A stretch of DNA of 64,000 nt from Dehalococcoidia bacterium (GTDB lineage: Bacteria > Chloroflexota > Dehalococcoidia > SpSt-223): the NCBI GenBank assembly GCA_025054935.1, contig JANWZD010000003.1:248001-312000 (forward strand). The letters are read 5' to 3'. This document shows positions 27,551 to 36,095 of this stretch, piece by piece (the stretch's first letter is position 1; each line of letters starts with the position of its first letter). Below the pieces are notes generated by a model. That model had not been told where the DNA came from, did no database searches, and saw only the letters and a list, made by a program, of their open reading frames with translations. The translations under genes and the position numbers were made by a program.

Positions 27551-28734
27551 ATTCGGCCGCTGACCTTCTGGCCTCCAGCGTGGCTGAGCAAGGCGTTGTC
27601 GTAGTGGGTCAGGCGCTCTTGCCGCTCGCGGTGGCGTTCGAAGGCGAGCGCGATCAGGCGGTCGCAGAGGGCGGTAAAGGAGATCCCTAGCGGCTCCCAG
27701 AGATAGAAGGCGAGGGAGCCCGGCATGGTGTTGATTTCGTTCACCCACACCCGTCCGTCAGCGAGGCGGACCATCGTGTCAACCCGAGCGATCCCCGCGC
27801 AGTCGATCGCTTTGAACGCCGCAACTGCCAGCCGCTGGACCTCGCGGGTGAGCGCGTCGCCGATCGGCGCCGGGATCTGCCGGCGCGCCCCGCTCATCCC
27901 CTTCGCCTTTCCGCCCGCCAGATATTTGTCTTCAAACGAAAGAAGGTCTTGCCAGCGTGCCGGCTGCTCGCAGACGGAGGGCTCGGGCGTGTCGTTGCCG
28001 AGGACGGCGCAGTTCACTTCAACGATGTCCGTCAGCCCTTGTTCGACGAGGATCCGCCGGTCATAGCGGAGAGCGACTTCGATCGCGTACTCCAAGCCGT
28101 TGCGATCGTCGGCGCGGCTGATGCCCACGCTTGAGCCGAGGTTGGCAGGCTTGACGTACATCGGGTAGGGCAGCGCCGCCTCAAGGCGGTCGAGCACGCC
28201 CTCTTTCTCGCGCAGCCATTCGCTGCGGGTGAACCAGCGCGACTCGACGACCGGGATGCCGGCGTCGCGGAAGACGGCCTTCATCACGATCTTGTCCATC
28301 CCAAGCGCGGCGCCGGTCACGCCCGCGCCGACATAGGGAAGGTTTGCGAGTTCGAACAGCCCTTGGAGGGTGCCGTCCTCGCCGTTCGTCCCGTGGACGC
28401 AGGGGAAGGCGACGTCAAGCGGTGGAAGCGCGGCGCGGCCGAGACCGAGAAATCCTTTCCCCCCAGCGGCGGCTAAGGCCCGCCGCTGCGGGTCCGGCAG
28501 CAGGGTCGCTTCAACAACCCCGGGAAGCGTCGGCGCGCGCCGCTTAAAGTCGGCGAGCGGCGCCGTCGCCAACGCCTCGCCGACGAGCCAGCGCCCTTCC
28601 TCGGTGATGTAGATGGGCACCACGTCATATTTCGCGCGGTCGAGGGCGGCCATGACCTGCCGTGCGGTCACGATCGAGACATCATGCTCAACCGACCGGC
28701 TGCCGAAGAGCACGCCCACGCGCAGCTTTGCCAT
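27547..28734 (-). CDS. ddl: D-alanine--D-alanine ligase family protein
   Basis: 395 residues, ATP-grasp. The N-terminus VLFGSRSVEHDVSI, PCVHGTNGEDGTLQG, KPANLGSSVGISR and the C-terminal NEINTMPGS with metal and ATP ligands are visible. It makes the D-Ala-D-Ala dipeptide for MurF. The specificity loop reads LSFEDKYLAGGKAKGM and the end reads INTMPGSLAFYLWEP, a variant seen in a branch of Ddl-like ligases rather than E. coli DdlB. A VanA-like specificity is therefore not excluded. It is 34 bp downstream of murF, with GAGGAGG before the ATG. Confidence 0.9.
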   Translation of the reverse strand: MAKLRVGVLFGSRSVEHDVSIVTARQVMAALDRAKYDVVPIYITEEGRWLVGEALATAPLADFKRRAPTLPGVVEATLLPDPQRRALAAAGGKGFLGLGRAALPPLDVAFPCVHGTNGEDGTLQGLFELANLPYVGAGVTGAALGMDKIVMKAVFRDAGIPVVESRWFTRSEWLREKEGVLDRLEAALPYPMYVKPANLGSSVGISRADDRNGLEYAIEVALRYDRRILVEQGLTDIVEVNCAVLGNDTPEPSVCEQPARWQDLLSFEDKYLAGGKAKGMSGARRQIPAPIGDALTREVQRLAVAAFKAIDCAGIARVDTMVRLADGRVWVNEINTMPGSLAFYLWEPLGISFTALCDRLIALAFERHRERQERLTHYDNALLSHAGGQKVSGRI

Positions 28735-28768
28735 TGGTCCTCCTCGAGGCGCGAGGATTTTAGCTCAG

Positions 28769-30385
28769 CTACTCGTTGTACTGGTCGGGGAGGTCGTTGC
28801 AGAACAAGACAATGTCTGCCGGCGCTGCGCGGAGGCGGAGGAGGTCGGTCGCCTCGGCGAGCGACCGAACGACGAACAGCCGCTCCTCCGGAAACCCCGC
28901 GGCGCGCAGCCCTGCCTGGATCGGCGCAGTGCGTCGCGGTCCCACCAGAATGACGAGGTCGCAGACGGCTGCAGCAGCTTCGCCGAAGCGCCGGTTCTCC
29001 TCCTCCTCGACGGGGCCCAGTTCGACCATCCCCGGCGTAACGAGGATCTTCTTGCCTCCTGGCATCTCGGCGAGCACCTCAAGCGCCGCGCGCACGCCCA
29101 CCGGGTTCGCGTTGTAGGCATCGTCGATGATCGTGGGGCCGCCCGGCGTCGGGATCAGCTGAAGACGATGCTCCGGCGCCGTAATGCCGGCAGCGGCGCG
29201 GACGATCGCCTCGGGCGCCACTCCCAGCTCGCGGGCGACGGCGATGCCGGCGAGGAGGTTGAGGGCGTTGTGCCGGCCGAGCAGCCCGCAGCGAACATGG
29301 AACCGCTCGTCGCCGCGCACTACCTCGATCTCAATGCCGCGCGGGCTGGTCTGGATCTGCGCGGCAGTCACGTCGGGCCGTCCCTCCGGCTGCAGACCGT
29401 AGCGAACGACGCGGACATGGCGCGTCGCATCAGCGAGGCGGCGGACGCGCTCATCGTCGACGTTGAAAAAGGCGATCCCGTCCGGCGGAAGCGCCTCGAT
29501 CAGTTCATATTTTGTCTGCTCGATCGCTTCAATCGTTCCGAACCGCTCGAGGTGCTCCGGCCCGATCGCGGTGAGCACGCCCGCGCTCGGGGCGACGAGG
29601 TCGCACAGCGCCTTGATATCGCCTCGCCCGTAGGCGCCCATCTCGGCAACGAAGAAGCGGTGGTGCGGCGCAAGCCACCGATTGATGGTCAGGCACAGCC
29701 CCATCAGCGTGTTGTAAGAGCCGGGAGGTTTCAATGTTTCTGCTTTCGCGCTCAGCAGCGCCGCGATGATCTCTTTCGTTGAGGTCTTGCCGTAGCTGCC
29801 GGTGACCCCGATCACGTAGGGGCCGACAGCGCGCAGCTTGCGGCGCGCCTGCCAGAGGTAGAACCGGCGGACTGCCGCTTCGACCGGCTGAGCAAGAAGG
29901 TTCGCGAGTGCCAAGACCGGCCCATCCAGAACAGTGAGCAGCCCCATCGCTCCGAGCGCGACTGCCGCCCGTAAGGGCGCGGCGCTTGCAGTGAGACCAG
30001 CCGCCGCCACCCCCGCAACGACGACAGCCGTGAGACCGAAAAGCCGCTTGGCGCGCGCAGTCCAGACGAGCGGCTTCTTCGCGGGGACACGGGACCGACG
30101 GAAGAAGCGGACGCCGAACAGGACCGCCCAGCCAACGCCGGCGAAGATGCCGAACAGCTCCGGAAGGCCGAATGCCGGCAGTGCTGCCAGCGCCAGCAGC
30201 GCGAGCATGCCGAGCCACGTCGGCGCGCCGATCGATCGGGCGGCTTCGGCCCGCCACCACCGGAGGAAGCGCCGGCTCTGATATTCCTCGAGCTGGAAGA
30301 TGTGCAGGTTGCGGACAGCGCGGGCGACCCAGAACAGCGCCCATGCGGGGACGGCGAGCAGCACCCCAAGGTCGGCGGCGATCAC
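28769..30385 (-). CDS. murF: MurF-like Mur ligase with an N-terminal multi-helix membrane domain
   Basis: 538 residues. Residues 1-160 hold about five hydrophobic helices. The Mur ligase P-loop GVTGSYGKTSTKE is at ~193-205, followed by SYNTLMGLCLTINRW, AEMGAYGRGDI, GRHNALNLLAGIAVA and DDAYNANP. It would add D-Ala-D-Ala to UDP-MurNAc-tripeptide. The usual soluble MurF N-terminal substrate domain seems to be replaced by the membrane region. The GTG at 30385 overlaps the hydrolase stop (GTGA). The adjacent ddl supports the function; a MurT-like or other amide ligase role is a weaker alternative. Confidence 0.85.
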   Translation of the reverse strand: MIAADLGVLLAVPAWALFWVARAVRNLHIFQLEEYQSRRFLRWWRAEAARSIGAPTWLGMLALLALAALPAFGLPELFGIFAGVGWAVLFGVRFFRRSRVPAKKPLVWTARAKRLFGLTAVVVAGVAAAGLTASAAPLRAAVALGAMGLLTVLDGPVLALANLLAQPVEAAVRRFYLWQARRKLRAVGPYVIGVTGSYGKTSTKEIIAALLSAKAETLKPPGSYNTLMGLCLTINRWLAPHHRFFVAEMGAYGRGDIKALCDLVAPSAGVLTAIGPEHLERFGTIEAIEQTKYELIEALPPDGIAFFNVDDERVRRLADATRHVRVVRYGLQPEGRPDVTAAQIQTSPRGIEIEVVRGDERFHVRCGLLGRHNALNLLAGIAVARELGVAPEAIVRAAAGITAPEHRLQLIPTPGGPTIIDDAYNANPVGVRAALEVLAEMPGGKKILVTPGMVELGPVEEEENRRFGEAAAAVCDLVILVGPRRTAPIQAGLRAAGFPEERLFVVRSLAEATDLLRLRAAPADIVLFCNDLPDQYNE

Positions 30386-31140
30386 GCTGCCAAAAACGCT
30401 CGGACGTCGGCCACGAATTGCTCGGGCGCGTCGAGATAGGAGAAGTGTCCCGCGTAGGGGTAGACGATGAGCCGCGCGTTCGGAATTTCTCGGGCCATCG
30501 TCTTGCCGTCGGCGAGCGGAGTAGCGTCGTCCTTCTCCCCCCAAATGATGAGCGTCGGCGCCTGGATCCGCGGCAGAAGCGGCCGGAGGTCTTGATTGAC
30601 GACGCGGACAAAGGTCGGTCGGAGCGGGCCTGCCTGCGCGTAGTCGCTTGCGCCGAGGAGCTGATAGAAGCGCCGCTCCAGCTGAGGGCGCAGCCGGGCG
30701 AGCGGCGGCGCGGCGAGCGCGCGGCGGCCGAGACGCGCCGCGCGCACTTTCAGGCGGTAGCCGAGCGTGCGTCGCGGCACAAGACCGGCGCTATCGACGA
30801 GCACGAGCTTGGCGACCCGTTCGGGATAGGCCGCGGCAAGCATGATCGCGATGCGCCCGCCGAAGGAATGACCAAGCACTGACGCCCGCTCCAAGCCGAG
30901 GGTGTCTAGCCAGCCGACGACATGGTCGGCGTACTCCTCGACGCCCCAGGCAGCCGGCGGGAGGGCGCTCCGGCCGAAGCCGGGCAAGTCGAGCGCGAGG
31001 GTGCGGAAGTGCGGCGCGAGCGCGTGCTGGATGGGAAAGAACGATCGGCTGTCGCCGCCCCAGCCGTGCAGGAACACCAACGGCGCGCCGGTGCCCGCTT
31101 CACGGTAGCCGAGTCGAACGCCGGCGACACGAGCAAACAT
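30382..31140 (-). CDS. alpha/beta-fold hydrolase
   Basis: 252 residues. The oxyanion-hole HGWGGDS, the nucleophile elbow VLGHSFGGRI, the acid region IIWGEKDDATP and the catalytic-histidine segment PYAGHFSYLDAPEQF give a complete triad. No signal peptide. The substrate is unknown. It is the first gene of a hydrolase-murF-ddl transcription unit. The ATG at 31140 follows a -10 by seven bases, so the transcript is probably leaderless. Confidence 0.88.
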   Translation of the reverse strand: MFARVAGVRLGYREAGTGAPLVFLHGWGGDSRSFFPIQHALAPHFRTLALDLPGFGRSALPPAAWGVEEYADHVVGWLDTLGLERASVLGHSFGGRIAIMLAAAYPERVAKLVLVDSAGLVPRRTLGYRLKVRAARLGRRALAAPPLARLRPQLERRFYQLLGASDYAQAGPLRPTFVRVVNQDLRPLLPRIQAPTLIIWGEKDDATPLADGKTMAREIPNARLIVYPYAGHFSYLDAPEQFVADVRAFLAA

Positions 31141-31147
31141 CGACCAA

Positions 31148-31177
31148 CCTATAGCAAAGCCCGACCGTTCTCCTCAA
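31148..31177 (-). promoter_or_regulatory. leaderless-type promoter of the hydrolase-murF-ddl operon
   Basis: On the minus strand TTGAGG (31177-31172), 18-bp spacer, TATAGG (31153-31148), then 7 nt to the ATG with no Shine-Dalgarno. Confidence 0.6.
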
Positions 31178-31402
31178 GGGGAGTTGCGCTGCAGCTCGCT
31201 CGGGAACGACCGCGCCTCGCCGGGCAAGGGAGAGGCGCAGGAGACGGGGCGTCCTCGCTCGGCGCTGGGAACGAAATGGGAGAATGCGCCGTCCTCGTCC
31301 TCCTGCCCGCTCGCCAGCCCGTCGGCCGCGCTGCGTGGCGGCGCTCCCGACGCGAAAGCGCCGCGCCCTCCGCTCTGCGGAGCGAAGCGGGGCAGGCCGC
31401 TG

Positions 31403-33064
31403 CTACCCATGGAGTGTCAGGAATGCGAGCCAGAGCGCGAGCACGCCGGTAAACAGCATCATTCCTATGCCGGCGTAGGTGAGAAAATCGCGGCCTTCAA
31501 ACGAAAGCAGGATCACCGAGCTGATAATGCCGGCGACGACAACGAGCGCAAGCACAATCCGGTTCGCGAGGCGGACAAAGCCAGACTCTGTGTCGGGGAG
31601 CGCGGGCACAGTATTGATCCGCAGTTCGCCTTTTTCGATGAGACTGAGCATGCCGTCGACCCGCTTCGGGATCAGCCGAGCGAGGCTGAGATACTCGACG
31701 GCCGCCATCTGGATCTGCTCCCAGGTCTGCCCCAGCCCGAACCGCTCTGCCATCAAGCGGCGCCCGAACGGCTCGGCGACAGAGACGATCGAGATGTCGG
31801 GGTCGAGCGTCAGCGCGACGCCTTCCATTGTCGACATCGCGCGCCCGAGCAGCGCGAGGTCGGCGGGCAGCTGCAGGTGGTAGCGGTAGGCGACTTGAAG
31901 CGTGTCCTGAATGACGTCGCTGATAGGGATCTGCCGGAGCGGCACGTTGTAATACCGCCGGAGGAGACGGGCGAGGTCGGCCCGAAAGCGGCGGAAGTCG
32001 ATCCGCTCATGAATGACCCCGATGTCGAGCAGCTCGCGCGTGATCTCCGAAACGTCCCGCCGCACCAGCGCGAGCACAAGTTGGACAAGCTCCTCCTTCA
32101 GGCTTTCATCGAGATAGCCGACCATGCCGAAGTCGAGAAAGGCGATCTTGCCGTCAGGGGTGACGAGGACATTGCCGGGGTGGGGATCGGCATGGAAGAA
32201 ACCGTGGATCAGCACCTGCTCGAGGATGATCTCCGCGAAGCGGCGGGCAAGCCGCCGGCGGTCGATTCCGGCAGCGGCGAGGGCGGCGGTGTCGGTGATC
32301 TTGAAGCCGCCGATCCAGCGCATCGTCAGGATGCGCCGGGTGGTGTACTCCCAAAAGACCGAGGGGAATATCACGCCCGGCTGCCCGGCGAAGGTGCGGG
32401 CGAACAGTTCGATATTCCGCCCTTCGGACGTGAAGTCCAGCTCTTCCCGGATGGTGCGCGCGAACTCCTCCGCGGTCTCGGTGAGGTTATAGGCGCGGGC
32501 CCATTCGGTGCGCCGTTCGAGAATCTGAGCAATCCGGAGGGTGATGTCGATGTCGGTCTCGATCTGGCGGACGATCCCCGGCCGCTGCACCTTCACGGCG
32601 ACCTCAACGCCGTTGCGCAGTCGAGCGCGGTGCACTTGCGCAAGCGAGGCGGCGGCGACGGGGGTCTCGTCAAACTCCAGGAAAATGGCGTCCATCTCGC
32701 GCCCAAACTCTTCCCGCACGATCTGGACGACATCTGCGAACGGAAAGGGTGGGACGGTGTCCTGCAGCTTGATCAACTCCCGCAGCAGGTCGGGCGGGAC
32801 AAAATCCGGCCGGGTCGAGAGGACCTGCCCGAGCTTAATCGCGGTCGGGCCGATCTCTTCGATCACCAGCCGCAGTCGTTCTGGGGCGGAGTAGGGCGGC
32901 TGCTTGCGGCGCCCGAAGAGCCGGATCGGCCACGGCTGCAGCCCGGAATAGTCGAGAATGAAGCCAAAGCCATGGCGCGCGAGAATGTTCGCGATCTCGC
33001 GAAACCGTTTCGCGCTTCGTGCCGCTGTCCACGGTCGCAGAAAGTAGGAGGTCATCAGGCTCAA
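31403..33064 (-). CDS. ABC1/UbiB-family atypical kinase
   Basis: 553 residues. It has the KxGQ-type motif AIKLGQVLSTRPD, the Ala-rich loop AAASLAQVHRA, VAVKVQRPG, the catalytic FFHADPHPGN, DFGMVG, and two C-terminal transmembrane helices. UbiB/COQ8 proteins are ATPases that help quinone or other isoprenoid-lipid metabolism at the membrane. I chose TTG at 33064 (GGGAG upstream); ATG at 33055 is the alternative. A 262-bp gap downstream holds two small hairpins (for example ctccgc/gcggag at 31368-31382) but no T-run. Confidence 0.9.
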   Translation of the reverse strand: MSLMTSYFLRPWTAARSAKRFREIANILARHGFGFILDYSGLQPWPIRLFGRRKQPPYSAPERLRLVIEEIGPTAIKLGQVLSTRPDFVPPDLLRELIKLQDTVPPFPFADVVQIVREEFGREMDAIFLEFDETPVAAASLAQVHRARLRNGVEVAVKVQRPGIVRQIETDIDITLRIAQILERRTEWARAYNLTETAEEFARTIREELDFTSEGRNIELFARTFAGQPGVIFPSVFWEYTTRRILTMRWIGGFKITDTAALAAAGIDRRRLARRFAEIILEQVLIHGFFHADPHPGNVLVTPDGKIAFLDFGMVGYLDESLKEELVQLVLALVRRDVSEITRELLDIGVIHERIDFRRFRADLARLLRRYYNVPLRQIPISDVIQDTLQVAYRYHLQLPADLALLGRAMSTMEGVALTLDPDISIVSVAEPFGRRLMAERFGLGQTWEQIQMAAVEYLSLARLIPKRVDGMLSLIEKGELRINTVPALPDTESGFVRLANRIVLALVVVAGIISSVILLSFEGRDFLTYAGIGMMLFTGVLALWLAFLTLHG

Positions 33065-33093
33065 TCATCTCCCGCAGGCGCCGTGTCCGTTCG

Positions 33094-33099
33094 ACTATA
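33094..33099 (-). promoter_or_regulatory. -10 box of the ubiB-family gene
   Basis: TATAGT on the minus strand, ~30 nt before the start codon. The -35 is weak. Confidence 0.35.
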
Positions 33100-33217
33100 G
33101 AGCATTGCCCCGCGCGAGGAGCAGACTGGCGAGTGGTCCTCCCGGCGAAGTGGCAGCCCGCTCCCCCGAAAAGCGGGAGCGCAGGCGCGGTTTGGTCGGC
33201 GGGGGGGGCGCCACGCT

Positions 33218-33223
33218 TACAAT
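33218..33223 (+). promoter_or_regulatory. -10 box, leaderless-type promoter of the GT9 operon
   Basis: TACAAT followed by 6 nt (tctgcc) and the ATG at 33230, with no Shine-Dalgarno. A possible -35 TTGGTC (33192-33197) has a long 20-bp spacer. Confidence 0.45.
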
Positions 33224-33229
33224 TCTGCC

Positions 33230-34363
33230 ATGACGGTCGCTCTCTCCCGTCGGGCGCGCTGGCGGCGGCGCGGCCTCTTGCTCTTGGGCATGCTTCCCTG
33301 GCCGGTGCGTCGTCCGACGCCGCTCCGGCGTCTTGCGCTCTTCCGGCCCGACCATCTGGGGGATCTCATCCTCGCTGCGCCGGCGATCGAGCGGCTGCGC
33401 CTTGCGTTGCCCGCCGCGGAGGTTCATCTCTGGGTCGGCCCGTGGGCGGAGCCGCTCGCCAAGGGGATCGCCGGCGTCACAGTCCGAACGCTGCCGTTCC
33501 CCGGCTTCGAACGTGCCCCGAAGCGCTCCGCGCTCGCGCCGTACCGCCTGCTGGTTGCGGAAGCGGCGCGTCTCCGCGCAGAGCGCTACGATGCGGTCGT
33601 TCTCCTTCGCTTCGACCACTGGTGGGGGGCGCTGCTCAGCCGGCTGGCGGGCATCCCGCTTCGTCTCGGCTATGCTCAACCGGATGCTGCGCCCTTCCTC
33701 ACTCACCGCGTTCGCTACCGGCCTGGTCGGCATGAGACGCTGCAAAACAGCCGCCTCATCGACCATCTGATCCGTCTCGCGGGCGGAACCCCCCCCGCAC
33801 AGCCTCCCGGCCGCCCGCGGATAGTCTTCCCGGACGAGGCGCCGCCGGACGGATTGCCGGCGCGCTTTGTCGTCCTCCATCCGGGAGCAGGTTCCCCGGT
33901 CAAGCGCTGGCGTCCTGACGGCTACGCTGCGGTGGCGCGCTGGCTTGCGGACCGGGGGTTCGCCCTCCTCGTTTCCGGCAGCGAAAGGGAGCGGATACTC
34001 GTCGAAGAAACGGTCGCGGCCATGCCGGTGCCGGCGCGGGCGCTCATCGGGCTGCCGCTTCCCGCGCTTGCCGCGACGCTCCGGCGGGCGACGCTCGCTC
34101 TCGGGCCAGATTCGGGGATCATGCACCTTGCCTCTGCCGTGGGGACGCCGACGGTGCGCCTCTACGGTCCGGTTGACCATCGCGCCTTCGGTCCGTGGGC
34201 CGACCCAGCGAGCGTGGTGGTCGCCTCCTCCTTTCTCTGCGCTCCCTGCAATCGGCTCGACTGGCAAGAGCGCGACCTGCCGGCGCATCCGTGTGTCTTC
34301 GACCTCCCGGTCTCTCGCGTGATCGCCGCGGTCGAGCAGGCGCTGCTCGTGGCGGTTCCATGA
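33230..34363 (+). CDS. glycosyltransferase family 9 (heptosyltransferase-like) 1
   Basis: 377 residues. FRPDHLGDLILAAPAIERL at about residue 39 is the GT9 N-terminal signature. LHPGAGSPVKRW and LGPDSGIMHLASAVGTPTV form the nucleotide-sugar pocket. A cysteine-rich tail (FLCAPCNRL ... HPCVFD) is typical of the group. Family members transfer ADP-heptose or related sugars to surface glycolipids. It is first in an ATGA-coupled operon of four genes ending with an HldE-like kinase, which supports a heptose donor. Confidence 0.9.
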   Translation: MTVALSRRARWRRRGLLLLGMLPWPVRRPTPLRRLALFRPDHLGDLILAAPAIERLRLALPAAEVHLWVGPWAEPLAKGIAGVTVRTLPFPGFERAPKRSALAPYRLLVAEAARLRAERYDAVVLLRFDHWWGALLSRLAGIPLRLGYAQPDAAPFLTHRVRYRPGRHETLQNSRLIDHLIRLAGGTPPAQPPGRPRIVFPDEAPPDGLPARFVVLHPGAGSPVKRWRPDGYAAVARWLADRGFALLVSGSERERILVEETVAAMPVPARALIGLPLPALAATLRRATLALGPDSGIMHLASAVGTPTVRLYGPVDHRAFGPWADPASVVVASSFLCAPCNRLDWQERDLPAHPCVFDLPVSRVIAAVEQALLVAVP

Positions 34364-35538
34364 TCCGCCCGCGCCGCTGGCTGCGCCGTCAAGCGATCCG
34401 GACCGCCCTCGCCGTCCTAGGCGTGCCGTTCGGCATCCTCGCGCTTCTGCAGCGCCTGATCGATCGTCCCCCCGGCCCCATTCGCCGGCTGCTGGTCATC
34501 CGCTTGGACCTGCTGGGGGACGTCGTGCTGTCGCTGCCGGCAGTGCGCGCCTTGCGCGCGGCATACCCGGAGGCCGAAATTGCGATGCTGGTTCGGCCGG
34601 CCGCTGCCGACATCGCTCGCCGCTGTCCGGCTGTCGACCGCGTTCTCACTTTCGACCCCGACCGGCTGCGCCCCTCGGGCGCGCCCTTCTCACCATCCTC
34701 TTGGACGGCACTCTTCGCCGCGCTTCGGCTCGTCCGCCAGTCGCGGTTCGACCTTGTCGTCGGGCTGTTCGGGGTGTGGGCAAGTCTCTTTGCTGTCGCT
34801 TCGGGAGCGCCGCTGCGCGTCGGCTACCGGCGAGAAGGCGTTCCATTCGCCTATACGCTTGCCGTGCCTGGTCGCCGCTACCGCCCGGTTCGCCATGAGC
34901 AGGCGTATTGCCTTCGGCTTGCGAGCGTCGCGGGCGGCATGCTCCTCCCCGGACGCGATATCGTCGCCGCGCCCGAGGACCGCGCCGCCGCGGACCGGCT
35001 TTTGCGCGCTGCAGGGTGGGATGGCCGGCCGCTTGTGGTGATCAATGCGGGCGCAGCGGCAGGCGATGCGAAGCGCTGGACCGCCAGCGGCTGGCGCGAG
35101 TTGATCCAGTGGCTGCAGGGGCGCGGCGCAGCGGTGGCGCTTGTCGGCGCTTCCGCTGACCGCCCGCTCGCGGAGCAGATCGGGGCGGGGCTTTCGCCGA
35201 TGCCGATGCTGCTCGCGGGCCGAACAACGGTGGCCGAGCTGATCGGCGTGCTCGATCGAGCGGCGCTCGTCGTCAGCGGCGACTCTGGTCCGCTGCATCT
35301 CGCCGCTGCGCTCGGCGTGCCGGTCGTTGCGATCCACGGCCCGAGCGACCCCCGCATCAGCGGACCGCGATCGGAGCGCGCCGCGGTGGTCCGGCTGAAC
35401 CTTCCCTGCAGTCCGTGCTACGATGCTACCTATCCAGCCGAGTGTCCGCTCGGCCATCATCGGTGTATGCGCGACCTCACGAGCATCCGCGTTGTCGGTG
35501 CGGTGGAGCCATTCTTGCCACTCCGTTCAGTGCGATGA
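34360..35538 (+). CDS. glycosyltransferase family 9 (heptosyltransferase-like) 2
   Basis: 392 residues, a divergent paralogue of the preceding gene. Motifs are IRLDLLGDVVLSLPAVRAL, INAGAAAGDAKRW and VSGDSGPLHLAAALGVPVV, with a C-terminal cysteine cluster (CSPCYD, CPLGHHRCM). A hydrophobic N-terminal helix may anchor it to the membrane. The ATG overlaps the first GT9 stop. Two successive GT9 enzymes suggest consecutive sugar additions to one glycan. Confidence 0.9.
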   Translation: MIRPRRWLRRQAIRTALAVLGVPFGILALLQRLIDRPPGPIRRLLVIRLDLLGDVVLSLPAVRALRAAYPEAEIAMLVRPAAADIARRCPAVDRVLTFDPDRLRPSGAPFSPSSWTALFAALRLVRQSRFDLVVGLFGVWASLFAVASGAPLRVGYRREGVPFAYTLAVPGRRYRPVRHEQAYCLRLASVAGGMLLPGRDIVAAPEDRAAADRLLRAAGWDGRPLVVINAGAAAGDAKRWTASGWRELIQWLQGRGAAVALVGASADRPLAEQIGAGLSPMPMLLAGRTTVAELIGVLDRAALVVSGDSGPLHLAAALGVPVVAIHGPSDPRISGPRSERAAVVRLNLPCSPCYDATYPAECPLGHHRCMRDLTSIRVVGAVEPFLPLRSVR

Positions 35539-36095
35539 CGCTAACGCCTGAAACGCCGCTCCGCTGCGCTGAGCATCCGGCGGTGGAGACCTATCTGCGC
35601 TGTGGACGCTGCGAGACCCCGATCTGTCCGCGCTGCCTAATCTACACGCCAGTCGGGACGCGCTGCCGCGCCTGTGCCCGACTTCGGAAGCTGCCGACGT
35701 ATGATGTGCGCGCCGGAACCTATCTGGTAGCGAGCCTGACCGGCCTTGCGCTGGCCGGCGGGTTCGGTCTCCTGTGGGCGCTCCTTGTCCTGCTTGGGCT
35801 AGGCGCGGGGTTCTTCTCGCTCTGGATTGTGCTCTTCCTTGGCTACGGCATCGGCGAGCTGATCGCCCGCGCGGTCAATCGCAAGCGCGGGCCGGGGCTG
35901 ATGGCGATCGCGGGGGGCAGTGTCGCCCTCGCGTTCCTCCTCAGTCGGCTGGTTCCGCTCTTCCTGATCGCAGGACCTGCGCTCGTGACGGGCTCGCCGG
36001 CAGCGATGCGGCTGCTCTCCCAAGCGCTGCTCGACCCGATTGCTTGGCTGATCGTCGCCATCGGCGCCGTGCTCGCCGCATCTCGTCTCCGATGA
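35535..36095 (+). CDS. B-box-type zinc-finger membrane protein
   Basis: 186 residues. An N-terminal zinc-binding segment (CAEHP ... CGRCETPICPRC ... CRAC) is followed by a membrane part with three to four helices (LVASLTGLALAGGFGLLWAL, FFSLWIVLFLGYGIGELI, ALVTGSPAAMRLL and a final helix). Proteins of this layout are common in Chloroflexota and Actinobacteria and are uncharacterised. It is coupled by ATGA overlaps to both neighbours in the GT9/kinase operon. Confidence 0.78.
   Translation: MTLTPETPLRCAEHPAVETYLRCGRCETPICPRCLIYTPVGTRCRACARLRKLPTYDVRAGTYLVASLTGLALAGGFGLLWALLVLLGLGAGFFSLWIVLFLGYGIGELIARAVNRKRGPGLMAIAGGSVALAFLLSRLVPLFLIAGPALVTGSPAAMRLLSQALLDPIAWLIVAIGAVLAASRLR

Noticed and set aside
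31184-33100. 638-codon plus-strand open frame
   Set aside because: Antisense to the UbiB-family gene, which has all kinase motifs.
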